From an uncultured Bacilli bacterium (GTDB taxonomy: Bacteria; Bacillota_I; Bacilli_A; RF39; UBA660), in assembly GCA_910584255.1 (NCBI GenBank), contig CAJTXV010000010.1, positions 1-55,386 of the forward strand: a stretch of 55,386 bases of DNA, given 5' to 3'. A program made the translations under genes and the position numbers. This document shows, one piece after another, positions 17,328 to 25,258 of this stretch. The notes under the pieces are model-generated. The model ran no database searches. It saw only the letters and a list, made by a program, of their open reading frames with translations, and was not told the DNA's origin. Numbering within the stretch: the stretch's first letter is position 1; every line of letters begins with the position of its first letter.

Positions 17328-17909
17328 ATGATTTATTTTTTAAGACATGGTAGTACTGATTGGAACGAAAATTTAAATAATGAAGGAAAAAAAGATCCAA
17401 AGTGTCAAGGAAGATGTGATTTACATTTAAATGATAAAGGGAAAAAACAATCCTTGGAAGCAAAAGAAGAATTGAATGGAATTAAATTCGATAGAATTAT
17501 TTGTAGTCCTTTGATTAGAGCAAAAGAAACCTTATCTATCGCATATGAAGGTACTGCACCGATAATATATGATAATAGAATTATAGAACGAGATTTTGGA
17601 GAATTTGAAGGATTAACTCGCTCTGAATTTAATTTTAATTCTTTTTGGAATATATATGGTAATCAAAAATTTGATAAAGCAGAAAGTATTATAGAAGTTC
17701 AAACTCGAGTATTTAATTTATTAGATGAATTAAGTTTTAATCCATCCGAAAATATTTTGATAGTTGCACATGGTGGTGTGGGGCTAGTTTTAATGAGTTA
17801 TTTTGAAGGGATACCAGAAGATGGAAATTATTTGAATTTTGAGTTAGGAACAGGTAAGTTGAAAGAATTTAATTTTGAAAAGATATTAAAAATAAAGGAA
17901 GTGATATAA
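17328..17909 (+). CDS. Histidine phosphatase (phosphoglycerate mutase-like)
   Basis: 193 aa. FLRHGSTDWN carries the phosphohistidine. IICSPLIRAKET and the acid residue in ERDFGEFEGL follow, and VAHGGVG supplies the second His. All catalytic positions are present, unlike the broken paralogue at 14663. The last codons (KEVI-stop) are read from the first bases of the rbgA-head repeat, so the C-terminus was shaped by the junction. Substrate unknown. Confidence 0.88.
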   Translation: MIYFLRHGSTDWNENLNNEGKKDPKCQGRCDLHLNDKGKKQSLEAKEELNGIKFDRIICSPLIRAKETLSIAYEGTAPIIYDNRIIERDFGEFEGLTRSEFNFNSFWNIYGNQKFDKAESIIEVQTRVFNLLDELSFNPSENILIVAHGGVGLVLMSYFEGIPEDGNYLNFELGTGKLKEFNFEKILKIKEVI

Positions 17910-17951
17910 ATGAGTGGCAATAATCGACAAAATTCGACAAATATCAACTGG
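17891..17951 (+). repeat. rbgA-head repeat, copy D
   Basis: Identical to 18605-18626 over 22 bases (AATAAAGGAAGTGATATAAA and TG). The next 39 bases also match the rbgA start closely. Confidence 0.88.
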
Positions 17952-17978
17952 GATATCGGGATTTATGTAAAACCATAG
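17910..17978 (+). CDS. Mini-ORF carrying the rbgA N-terminus (copy D)
   Basis: 22 codons: MSGNNRQNSTNINW then DIGIYVKP. Its ATG directly abuts the TAA of the phosphatase gene. Copies B and D share the tail pattern W-x-I-x-I-Y-x-x-P, beyond the part they share with rbgA. Confidence 0.45.
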   Translation: MSGNNRQNSTNINWDIGIYVKP

Positions 17979-18058
17979 TTAAAACATTATAAATAAAGGA
18001 TTTCTTTAAAATGAGTTTTTACATATTTAGTAAAAATTAAAGAAAAGGAGATGAAAAA
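17952..18058 (+). repeat. Island spacer S3
   Basis: Closely similar to S0 (14555-14662) and related to S1 and S2 through the TATAAATAAAG block. It ends in AAAAGGAGATG, the ribosome site for the GNAT gene. Confidence 0.65.
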
Positions 18059-18634
18059 ATGAACTATGAAATAAAAAAATTTACTATTACTAAGTATCAA
18101 GATATCAAAAAAATATATTTAAATTGTTTTGATAAAGAAAATAGATTTTCCATAATGATTTTATTAGTAAATATAATTTTTAAAAGAGCTAATATGTATA
18201 TGTTATTAATTAAAAATGAAGTTGTGGCATTTATATATTTGATTAATGATAATAGTCAAAAATTTATTTTGTATTTAGCAGTAAAAGAAAAATATAGAAA
18301 TAAAGGAATAGGCACTTATTTATTGAAATGGTATTTAAGTAATAACAAGGATAATGAAATATATTTAAATATAGATGAGATAAACGAAAAATATGATGAT
18401 TGTATAATTAGAAAAAAAAGATTAGATTTTTATATAAAGAATAATTTTTATAATACTAATTATTTAAGTGTGAATGGGTGCTCTATAGGACACATTTTAT
18501 CAAATAAACAGGAATTTAATGTTGAAAAATATAAATTATTTGATAAAAAAATATCTAGATGGTTCTTATGTAAAAATGATGAAATAAAAAAAAGTTATGT
18601 AATAAATAAAGGAAGTGATATAAATGGACAATAA
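18059..18634 (+). CDS. GNAT family acetyltransferase, 191 aa
   Basis: Motif A is EKYRNKGIGTYLLKWYL, preceded by the strand KFILYLAV. Very AT-rich, with ATA and AGA codons unlike rbgA next door. The final codons (KGSDINGQ-stop) are read in another frame through the ribosome site and first bases of rbgA, overlapping it by 11 bases. The original C-terminus was therefore replaced by junction sequence. The overlap couples rbgA translation to this gene. Confidence 0.75.
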   Translation: MNYEIKKFTITKYQDIKKIYLNCFDKENRFSIMILLVNIIFKRANMYMLLIKNEVVAFIYLINDNSQKFILYLAVKEKYRNKGIGTYLLKWYLSNNKDNEIYLNIDEINEKYDDCIIRKKRLDFYIKNNFYNTNYLSVNGCSIGHILSNKQEFNVEKYKLFDKKISRWFLCKNDEIKKSYVINKGSDINGQ

Positions 18635-18659
18635 TCGACAAAATACGACAATCAACTGG
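18605..18659 (+). repeat. rbgA-head repeat, functional copy E
   Basis: Ribosome site and first 12 codons of rbgA. It is the reference for the copies at 15851, 16968 and 17891 and the weak copy at 14510. Confidence 0.85.
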
Positions 18660-19499
18660 TATCCAGGACATATGGCAAAAACTAGAAGGGAAATTACTGA
18701 AAAGATGTCACTAATTGATATTGTTTATGAAGTGATTGATGCTAGGATGCCATTAAGTTCTAAAATTGTGGATATAGACTCTTTTATTAAGGGAAAACCT
18801 AGACTATTAATTGTTACAAAGTATGATTTATGTGATAAAAAAGAAACTGATATTATTTTAGATTTTTATCGACAAGAGGGATATCAAGTAATTCCAGTTG
18901 ATTTACTAACTGGAAAAAATGTTCCTATGATTATTTCTTTAACAAAAGAGTGTATGATGGATATGAATGCAAAACGTAAAGAAAAGGGAATGAAACCACG
19001 TCCAATTCGTGCTTTGATTGTAGGTAGTCCTAATGTAGGAAAAAGTACATTAATTAACCGTTTAGTGGAGAAGAAGGCAACTGCGATTGGGAATCGACCA
19101 GGAGTGACAAAAAACTTAGGATGGATTCGAATTCATAAAGATATTGAACTTTTAGATTCTCCAGGAATTCTTTGGCCAAAACTTGAAAATCAAAAACAGG
19201 CAACCATTCTTGCATGCTTTTCTGCCATTCGTGAAGAAATTTTAGATGTTTCTGTACTTGCTGTTTTTATTTTAAAAATATTGATGGAATATTATCCAGA
19301 TCGAATATTTCGTCGGTATGGGCTAGACTCTATTGATTTTTCTGACTTAGAGCCAGTTCTAACTATGATAGCACAAAAAAGAGGTGCATTAACTAAGGGT
19401 GGGGAATTTGACTATGATAAGGTTTATCATTTAATTGTTAGAGATTTTAAAGAAGGAATGTTTGGATCAATTACATTGGATCGATTAGAGGAAGGATAG
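18624..19499 (+). CDS. rbgA: Ribosome biogenesis GTPase RbgA (YlqF)
   Basis: 291 aa, circularly permuted GTPase. The G4 motif TKYD (about 71) comes first, then the P-loop GSPNVGKST (about 131), GNRPGVTK (G2) and LLDSPGILW (G3). Needed for late 50S assembly. Family members usually begin near T-I-x-W-Y-P-G-H-M-A-K; here the extra MDNNRQNT comes from the repeat that marks the island junction. It has its own GGAAGTGAT ribosome site but no clear promoter close by, so it probably depends on transcription through the island. Confidence 0.95.
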   Translation: MDNNRQNTTINWYPGHMAKTRREITEKMSLIDIVYEVIDARMPLSSKIVDIDSFIKGKPRLLIVTKYDLCDKKETDIILDFYRQEGYQVIPVDLLTGKNVPMIISLTKECMMDMNAKRKEKGMKPRPIRALIVGSPNVGKSTLINRLVEKKATAIGNRPGVTKNLGWIRIHKDIELLDSPGILWPKLENQKQATILACFSAIREEILDVSVLAVFILKILMEYYPDRIFRRYGLDSIDFSDLEPVLTMIAQKRGALTKGGEFDYDKVYHLIVRDFKEGMFGSITLDRLEEG

Positions 19500-19530
19500 A
19501 TTTTATTTGTAAAATTCTGTCTTCTTTTTC
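19499..19530 (+). terminator. Probable terminator after rbgA
   Basis: ATTTTA-tttg-TAAAAT hairpin followed by a C/T-rich tail. Confidence 0.45.
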
Positions 19531-19590
19531 CTTTTTCTTTTTAATGGATGCTTGTTTTAGTATATAATGGAGTTAAAAGTGGGTGGTTCT

Positions 19591-20706
19591 ATGAATGAAA
19601 ATGTACTCAGTATAAAAGAGGATACAGATCGTAATATAAAAAAGAGAACTCTAAAAATTACAAGAGATAAGTTAGACTATCTTTTACAGATAGAAGAAGA
19701 TGGTGTGATTGTACATGAAACTCATATGAAAGATATTGATTCCATGAAAGAACAGTTTGAAGGCATTGCAGAAGAAGTGAGTTTGTATTGGCAAGATAAA
19801 AATGGTGTGATGAATATTCGTTTAAATTCTAATGAATTTCAAACGGAAGTAATTCAATTTGTAAATTATGCTTCTTATCCTAAGGATGTTGTATTTAAAA
19901 CTACGTTAGATGCTATTCAGAAAAAAGAAAAATCTTCTAGTAAAGTAATTAGTGAAAAAGAAGCGACCGAAATACTAATTCGTAGAATCAAAAAATCAAT
20001 GATTGGTGCAACAATGCTTGGTACTAGTTTTCTTTTATATGCTCTTCATCTAGATTCCGATACCGACATTAACTTGGTAGTTGAAAAGATTCCCTATGAA
20101 TCGGAGGTTGGGACTGAAGATGAAGAGATAGAACTTATTAGTGAAGAAAAGGAAGTAGTTATGAATTCTATGTCTGGTTTGGGTTTGTCTAATGAAACTA
20201 CGGATTTAGAAACAGATATGATCTATTTATATAATCAGCCACTCTTATCTAATGATTTAAATATTTATATGTATCAAATAGCTCAAAAATATCATGTGCC
20301 ATATCAGTCTTTAATTTCTATTGCTCATGTAGAATCAGATGGTAATTTTAATAATCATGGGAAAATTGGTTGTAGTGGAGATCAGGGGGTAATGCAAATT
20401 AATCCCTCCAATTATCCTGTATTATTAGAAAGTCTTGGTTATACACCAGATCAAATTCAAAACGATGATAGAATTAATATTGAGTGTGCTGCTTTTTTAT
20501 TAAAGGATATGTATGATCGTAATGTAAAAAGAAATGGACAAATCAATATGGACGAACTGTATCGGGAGTATAATGGAGGAATCAACTTTAAGGATATTCC
20601 TGCAACAGAAGACTATTTAGCAAAAATTCGTCGAGCAACTAATACCTTTTATAATGATAGCAATCTATTTTGTGTTGAGGTTCCTACATTGGGGGTTAGT
20701 AAATGA
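19591..20706 (+). CDS. Membrane-anchored lytic transglycosylase (SLT domain)
   Basis: 371 aa from ATG 19591 (GGGTGG upstream). An ATG at 19567 is in frame but lies inside a TATAAT (19563-19568), which is probably the promoter. About 130 cytoplasmic residues, one membrane segment (MIGATMLGTSFLLYALHL), an acidic linker, then an SLT domain: SLISIAHVESDGNF with catalytic Glu, GVMQINP, and a terminal YREYNGG. It cleaves peptidoglycan glycan strands. The large intracellular N-domain is unusual for the family. Its stop overlaps the start of rnhB (ATGA). Confidence 0.82.
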   Translation: MNENVLSIKEDTDRNIKKRTLKITRDKLDYLLQIEEDGVIVHETHMKDIDSMKEQFEGIAEEVSLYWQDKNGVMNIRLNSNEFQTEVIQFVNYASYPKDVVFKTTLDAIQKKEKSSSKVISEKEATEILIRRIKKSMIGATMLGTSFLLYALHLDSDTDINLVVEKIPYESEVGTEDEEIELISEEKEVVMNSMSGLGLSNETTDLETDMIYLYNQPLLSNDLNIYMYQIAQKYHVPYQSLISIAHVESDGNFNNHGKIGCSGDQGVMQINPSNYPVLLESLGYTPDQIQNDDRINIECAAFLLKDMYDRNVKRNGQINMDELYREYNGGINFKDIPATEDYLAKIRRATNTFYNDSNLFCVEVPTLGVSK

Positions 20707-21329
20707 AATCAGGAATAGATCTTTATCAATTTGAACGTGAGCTGTGGGATGAAGGAATTGAATATATTGGGGGAGTCGATGAAGTAGGGCGTGGGCCTTT
20801 GATTGGTCCAGTTGTGACAGCTTGTGTCATTTTGCCAAAAGATTTTGTTTTAGAAGGATTAACAGATTCTAAAAAGCTTACAGAAAAGAAACGGGAACAG
20901 TATTATCAATATATTGTGGATCATGCTCTTAGTGTTTCGATTGGTATAAAGAGTGCAGAAGTAATCGATAAAGTAAATATTTATGAAGCTACTAAACTTG
21001 CAATGTATGAAGCAATTGAAAAATCTTCCATTATGCCAGAACACGTATTAATTGATGCAATGAAGCTAGAACAATTAGAAATTCCTAGCACATCGATTAT
21101 TAAGGGAGATGCTAAGAGTATTACAATTGCAGCAGCTTCCGTTATTGCGAAAGTTACTCGTGATCGAATGATGATTGAGTTAGACAAGGAATATCCAATG
21201 TATGGTTTTAAATCTCATAAAGGGTATCCAACAAAAAAACATGTGGAAGCGATTTTAAAATATGGCCTAATTGATGGGTATCGAAAAACATTTAAACCAG
21301 TCTCTACTATATTGGAACAGCAAAAGTAA
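20703..21329 (+). CDS. rnhB: Ribonuclease HII
   Basis: 208 aa. GVDEVGRGPLIGPVV contains the catalytic Asp-Glu pair, LIDAM the third acid, and SIIKGDAKSITIAAASVIAK the family signature. Removes RNA primers and misincorporated ribonucleotides. Starts within the stop of the transglycosylase gene. It lies in the usual rbgA-rnhB order, with the transglycosylase between them. Confidence 0.95.
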   Translation: MKSGIDLYQFERELWDEGIEYIGGVDEVGRGPLIGPVVTACVILPKDFVLEGLTDSKKLTEKKREQYYQYIVDHALSVSIGIKSAEVIDKVNIYEATKLAMYEAIEKSSIMPEHVLIDAMKLEQLEIPSTSIIKGDAKSITIAAASVIAKVTRDRMMIELDKEYPMYGFKSHKGYPTKKHVEAILKYGLIDGYRKTFKPVSTILEQQK

Positions 21330-21355
21330 TATGCAATCTGATTAAAGATAAATTT

Positions 21356-21580
21356 ATGATAGATTATAGGGTATTACTTGCGTGGAATTTGCTGGTATAC
21401 TATAATAGTATTGAAATCAAAAAAAGAAAATTACATGAAAAAGATAGTGCAAAGGCTAGATTAGAAAGAGAATTAGATAGTTATCGTGGAGATGAATCCT
21501 TAGACTCTGTTTTGAGGTTATTAAGTGAGAATGCGAAAGATTCTCCTAAAGAAAAGGTAATTGGTAGAGAAAGCAAATAG
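21356..21580 (+). CDS. Doubtful small ORF, 74 aa, overlapping a promoter
   Basis: No good ribosome site precedes the ATG. The C-terminal part (AKARLERELDSYRGDESLDS) looks helical and could be genuine. However, a strong promoter lies inside the frame (21378-21406) and a terminator overlaps its stop. The transcript from that promoter would be only about 175 bases and may be a small RNA. Confidence 0.35.
   Translation: MIDYRVLLAWNLLVYYNSIEIKKRKLHEKDSAKARLERELDSYRGDESLDSVLRLLSENAKDSPKEKVIGRESK
21378..21406 (+). promoter_or_regulatory. Promoter inside the small ORF
   Basis: TTGCGT, 17 bases, TATAAT. It would start transcription near 21413, and a terminator follows at 21568. Confidence 0.5.
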
Positions 21581-21590
21581 CTTTTTTTTT
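21568..21590 (+). terminator. Terminator
   Basis: AAAGC-aaata-GCTTT followed by T-rich sequence; overlaps the TAG at 21578. Confidence 0.6.
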
Positions 21591-21609
21591 CTTTTTCAGG
21601 AATTTCGTT

Positions 21610-21639
21610 TTGCATAGAAATTGTACATTTTCATATAAT
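21610..21639 (+). promoter_or_regulatory. Promoter of the superoxide dismutase gene
   Basis: TTGCAT, 18 bases, TATAAT, about 18 bases before the start codon. Confidence 0.55.
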
Positions 21640-21656
21640 TAAATCGGAGGGGTAGT

Positions 21657-22268
21657 ATGTATCAACCAATTCGCCTACCATATAATTTTAATGCTCTTGA
21701 ACCAAATCTATCAGAGAAAACTTTAAAAAATCATTATGAAGGTCATTATCTTCGATATTTAAAACAATTAAACCAACTTCTTGTAAATCAAAATTTTTCT
21801 TTTTCTTATCAGGCACCATTTCTTTACCGAAACATCGATGCTTTTCCTATTTTAGTGCGAGATGATATTTTGTTTCAAGTGGGTGGTGTATTAAATCATG
21901 AACTATATTTTCAAAGTATTTCCCCTAAAAAGGTGGAAGTTCCTGAACCGTTAAAAACAAAAATTACTGAAAAATATGGAGGAGTTTCACAATTTGAAGA
22001 CCGTTTCTTTGACTTAGCAGAAGAACTTCCAGGTTCTGGATATACTTTTTTAGCAGTGAATGCAAGTAAGGATTTAGTTTTATTAAATTTGGCCAATCAA
22101 GATTCTCCTTATATGTTTGGGATGACTCCTATTTTAGCTTTTGATGTTTGGGAACATAGCTATTATTTAGATTATTTAAATCATCGAGCGCAATACTTAG
22201 AAAATATGATTCCATTTTTAAATTATCAGAATATGAATCAATTATATGAACAAGTACTAAAAGAGTAA
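21657..22268 (+). CDS. Superoxide dismutase, Fe/Mn family
   Basis: 203 aa. N-terminal metal ligand His in NHYEGHYLRYLKQLN, second ligand in the LNHELYF helix, and DVWEHSYYLDY supplying Asp and His. GSGYTFLAV stands for the usual GSGW-x-WL. All four ligand positions are present. It removes superoxide, useful for an anaerobe or spore-former exposed to air. Strong CGGAGGGG ribosome site and its own promoter and terminator. Confidence 0.9.
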   Translation: MYQPIRLPYNFNALEPNLSEKTLKNHYEGHYLRYLKQLNQLLVNQNFSFSYQAPFLYRNIDAFPILVRDDILFQVGGVLNHELYFQSISPKKVEVPEPLKTKITEKYGGVSQFEDRFFDLAEELPGSGYTFLAVNASKDLVLLNLANQDSPYMFGMTPILAFDVWEHSYYLDYLNHRAQYLENMIPFLNYQNMNQLYEQVLKE

Positions 22269-22290
22269 ATATTTATTTAGTACTTTTTTT
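22252..22290 (+). terminator. Terminator overlapping the dismutase stop
   Basis: AAGTACTAAA pairs perfectly with TTTAGTACTT, followed by seven T. Confidence 0.85.
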
Positions 22291-22326
22291 GTTTATGAAT
22301 TTTCTATTGCTTATAAAAGAAATTTG

Positions 22327-22356
22327 TTGACATATGACAAGTTGTCATCATATAAT
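22327..22356 (+). promoter_or_regulatory. Promoter of the tetR-ABC operon
   Basis: TTGACA, 18 bases, TATAAT. The spacer holds a palindrome (22334-22348). Confidence 0.8.
22334..22348 (+). promoter_or_regulatory. Likely TetR-type operator
   Basis: ATGACAA-G-TTGTCAT, seven-base arms around one central base, between the -35 and -10 boxes. Binding of the encoded TetR protein here would block the promoter. Autoregulation is inferred. Confidence 0.65.
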
Positions 22357-22392
22357 GTAAAGGTATGGTAATTTATCATAAAGAGGTGGAAT

Positions 22393-23019
22393 ATGCCAAC
22401 AAAAACATTTTTTAATTTGTCCTTAGAGAAACAGAATAAGTTAATAAATGCAGGGGAAAAGGAATTTTCACGAATCGATTTTTCCTTAAGTTCCATTAAT
22501 AGAATTATTCAAGATGCTGATATTTCTCGAGGAAGTTTCTATATGTATTTTAAAGATAAAGAAGACTTATATTTCTATATTTTAGAAAAGTATATGACAA
22601 AAATGTATCAAAAATTGTTACAAAATATTGAAGAGTGTCAGGGTGATTTGATTTTGGCATTTGAACTTCTATATGAAACATTAATAGAATCTTGTTTTCA
22701 GAAAGAAAAAGGGAAATTATTTAAAAATATGTTTTTAAATATGAGATTTACTACAGAGAAGAAAATGAAATTACAACCACCAAAGGAGGTCATTCGGAAG
22801 AATTCTCAAGAAATTTTATCTTACATGGATCAAGGACTTTATCGTTATCAATCAGAAGAAGAACTTTTGGATATTTTTTCACTTCTTATGCTGGTGACGA
22901 TGAGTTCTGTTACCTATACATTAATCAATCCCTTAGAGAGGGAAAGAGAAAAAGTAAATTACTATAGACGCCTAGAAATTATTAGAACAGGCATTTTAAG
23001 GAGGGATAACAATGTTTAA
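22393..23019 (+). CDS. TetR family transcriptional regulator
   Basis: 208 aa. The N-terminal HTH is recognisable: KQNKLINAGEKEFSRIDFSL, then RIIQDADISRGSFYMYFKDKEDLY. The C-terminal ligand domain is divergent. It is the first gene of an operon with a two-gene ABC exporter, overlapping the next gene by eight bases, and probably senses the exporter's substrate. Its own promoter contains the palindrome described at 22334. Confidence 0.88.
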   Translation: MPTKTFFNLSLEKQNKLINAGEKEFSRIDFSLSSINRIIQDADISRGSFYMYFKDKEDLYFYILEKYMTKMYQKLLQNIEECQGDLILAFELLYETLIESCFQKEKGKLFKNMFLNMRFTTEKKMKLQPPKEVIRKNSQEILSYMDQGLYRYQSEEELLDIFSLLMLVTMSSVTYTLINPLEREREKVNYYRRLEIIRTGILRRDNNV

Positions 23020-25258
23020 AATATTTGGTTATTTAAAAAAGTCTATTTTGCCAATTTTAACAATTATTGGACTACTCATTGTAATGGCAATTTGTGATCT
23101 TACGTTACCAGATTATACTTCTAGGATTATTAACGTAGGGGTTCAGCAAGGAGGAATTGAATCTGCTATTCCAAAGGCAATTTTAAAAACTTCATTCGAC
23201 GATATTTTACTATTTACTGGGAGTGAACAAAAACAGATAGTTTTAGATCATTATCGTTTGGTAGATCGGAATTCTATTACAGAACAAGAATATCAAGCAC
23301 TAGTAAAAAAGTATCCAAAATTAGAAAGCGAAGAAGTTTATTTACTTCAAAAAATTTCCAAAGAGGAAAGAAGAGAATTAGAAGAGATTCTAACACAACC
23401 GATGTTAATTTATTATATGATTTCTTCCGATACAGAAGAAAGCCGTCAAATTCAAGATGGATTAAAGCAATTATTTCCACCTGAATTACAAAGTTTTTCA
23501 TTAATAGAAATTTTTCATCGGGTATCTAGTGAACAATTTTCTCAAATTGAGCAAAATTTTTCTAATCAATTAGAGGGATTTCCAGAATCGATTGCAACGC
23601 AAAGTGCAATTGCATCTCTCAAAATAGAATACCAAAAATTAGGTATGAATGTGGATAATATTCAAACATCTTATATATTTACATCAGGAGCTAAAATGCT
23701 TGGGATTGCTTTACTTAACATGGTTTTAGCAATCGCAGTTGGATTTTTTGGTGCAAGAACAGCGGCGAAGCTTGCTAGGGATTTAAGAAATGCTGTGTTT
23801 GAGAAAACAATGCATTTTGGAACTACGGAATTTAAATCATTTGGTGTTGCTTCTTTAATTACACGTACTACCAATGATATTCAGCAAGTACAGATGGTGA
23901 TGGTATTTATGCTGCGTATTATGTTTTATGCTCCAATCATTGGAGTGGGTGGAGTAATTAAAGCTATGGATGCCAATTCTTCTATGGCATGGATTATTGC
24001 AGTTGCTGTTCTTGCCATTATGACTTTGATGATTTTTATGTTTACTTTGGTTATGCCTAAATTTAAAGTGGTACAAAAATTAATTGATCGACTCAATCAA
24101 GTAACACGTGAAATTTTAAGTGGAATTCCAGTCATTCGAGCATTTAGTAATCAGAAAAAGGAAGAAAAGCGCTTTGATAAAGCAAATCACGATTTAAAAA
24201 AGACAACATTATTTGTCGACCGTGTGATGACTATGTTAATGCCAACTATTATGTTTATTATGAATGCAATTAGTATTTTAATTATATGGAAAGGAGCTCA
24301 TGGAATTGATACAGGTGTAATGCAAGTTGGAGATATGCTCGCATTTATTCAATATACAATGCAAATTGTGATGGCATTTATTATGGTTTCTATGTTCTCT
24401 ATCATGTTTCCAAGAGCGAATGTTTCAGCCAATCGTATTGCAGAAGTATTAAGAACCACACCTGCAGTTTTAGATTCTCCTCGTCCAAAGACATTTAGTA
24501 AGCGTGTTCGAGGACTTGTGGAATTTAAAAATGTAAATTTCAAATATCCTGATTCCGATGAAGATGTGTTAACAGATATTACTTTTACGGCAGAACCTGG
24601 AAAAACAACAGCATTTATCGGTTCTACTGGAAGTGGAAAGAGTACACTAATTAATTTAATTCCTAGATTTTTTGATGTCAGTGGTGGTGAAATCTTAGTT
24701 GATGGTGTAAATATTAAAGATGTAAAATTACAAGAACTACATGCTAAAATAGGGTTTGTTCCACAAAAAGGAATTTTATTTTCTGGAACGATAGCTTCTA
24801 ATATTGGCTATGGAAAAGAAGATATTACGAAAGAAGAAATTGTACGTGCTGCGAGAATTGCCCAGGCAGAAGAATTTATTGAGGAAAAAAAGAAAAAATA
24901 TGATTCTAGTGTATCTCAAGGTGGTACCAATGTATCTGGTGGACAAAAACAAAGATTATCGATTGCACGTGCGATAGCAATGGATCCAGAAATATATATT
25001 TTTGATGATAGTTTTTCAGCTCTCGACTTTAAAACAGATGCAGGACTCCGTAAAGCTTTAAATAAAGAAACGAAAGATGCAACCGTATTAATTGTGGCGC
25101 AAAGAATTAGTACCATTCTACATGCTGATCAAATCATTGTTTTAAATGAAGGAAAGATTGTGGGGAAGGGAACACATAAGCAATTATTAAAATCTTGTCC
25201 AATTTATACAGAAATTGCTTCTAGTCAATTATCAAAGGAGGAGTTAGCAAATGAGTAG
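23012..25258 (+). CDS. ABC exporter subunit with degenerate ATP site
   Basis: 748 aa. Six membrane segments, with about 180 extra residues between segments 1 and 2 (about 38-205). The ATPase has Walker A GSTGSGKST, signature VSGGQKQR and Walker B IYIFDDSFSALD, where Asp replaces the catalytic Glu. Such a degenerate site is typical of one half of heterodimeric exporters (BmrCD/LmrCD/TM287-288 type). Overlaps the next gene by eight bases. AAGGAGG ribosome site inside the end of tetR. Confidence 0.9.
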   Translation: MFKIFGYLKKSILPILTIIGLLIVMAICDLTLPDYTSRIINVGVQQGGIESAIPKAILKTSFDDILLFTGSEQKQIVLDHYRLVDRNSITEQEYQALVKKYPKLESEEVYLLQKISKEERRELEEILTQPMLIYYMISSDTEESRQIQDGLKQLFPPELQSFSLIEIFHRVSSEQFSQIEQNFSNQLEGFPESIATQSAIASLKIEYQKLGMNVDNIQTSYIFTSGAKMLGIALLNMVLAIAVGFFGARTAAKLARDLRNAVFEKTMHFGTTEFKSFGVASLITRTTNDIQQVQMVMVFMLRIMFYAPIIGVGGVIKAMDANSSMAWIIAVAVLAIMTLMIFMFTLVMPKFKVVQKLIDRLNQVTREILSGIPVIRAFSNQKKEEKRFDKANHDLKKTTLFVDRVMTMLMPTIMFIMNAISILIIWKGAHGIDTGVMQVGDMLAFIQYTMQIVMAFIMVSMFSIMFPRANVSANRIAEVLRTTPAVLDSPRPKTFSKRVRGLVEFKNVNFKYPDSDEDVLTDITFTAEPGKTTAFIGSTGSGKSTLINLIPRFFDVSGGEILVDGVNIKDVKLQELHAKIGFVPQKGILFSGTIASNIGYGKEDITKEEIVRAARIAQAEEFIEEKKKKYDSSVSQGGTNVSGGQKQRLSIARAIAMDPEIYIFDDSFSALDFKTDAGLRKALNKETKDATVLIVAQRISTILHADQIIVLNEGKIVGKGTHKQLLKSCPIYTEIASSQLSKEELANE

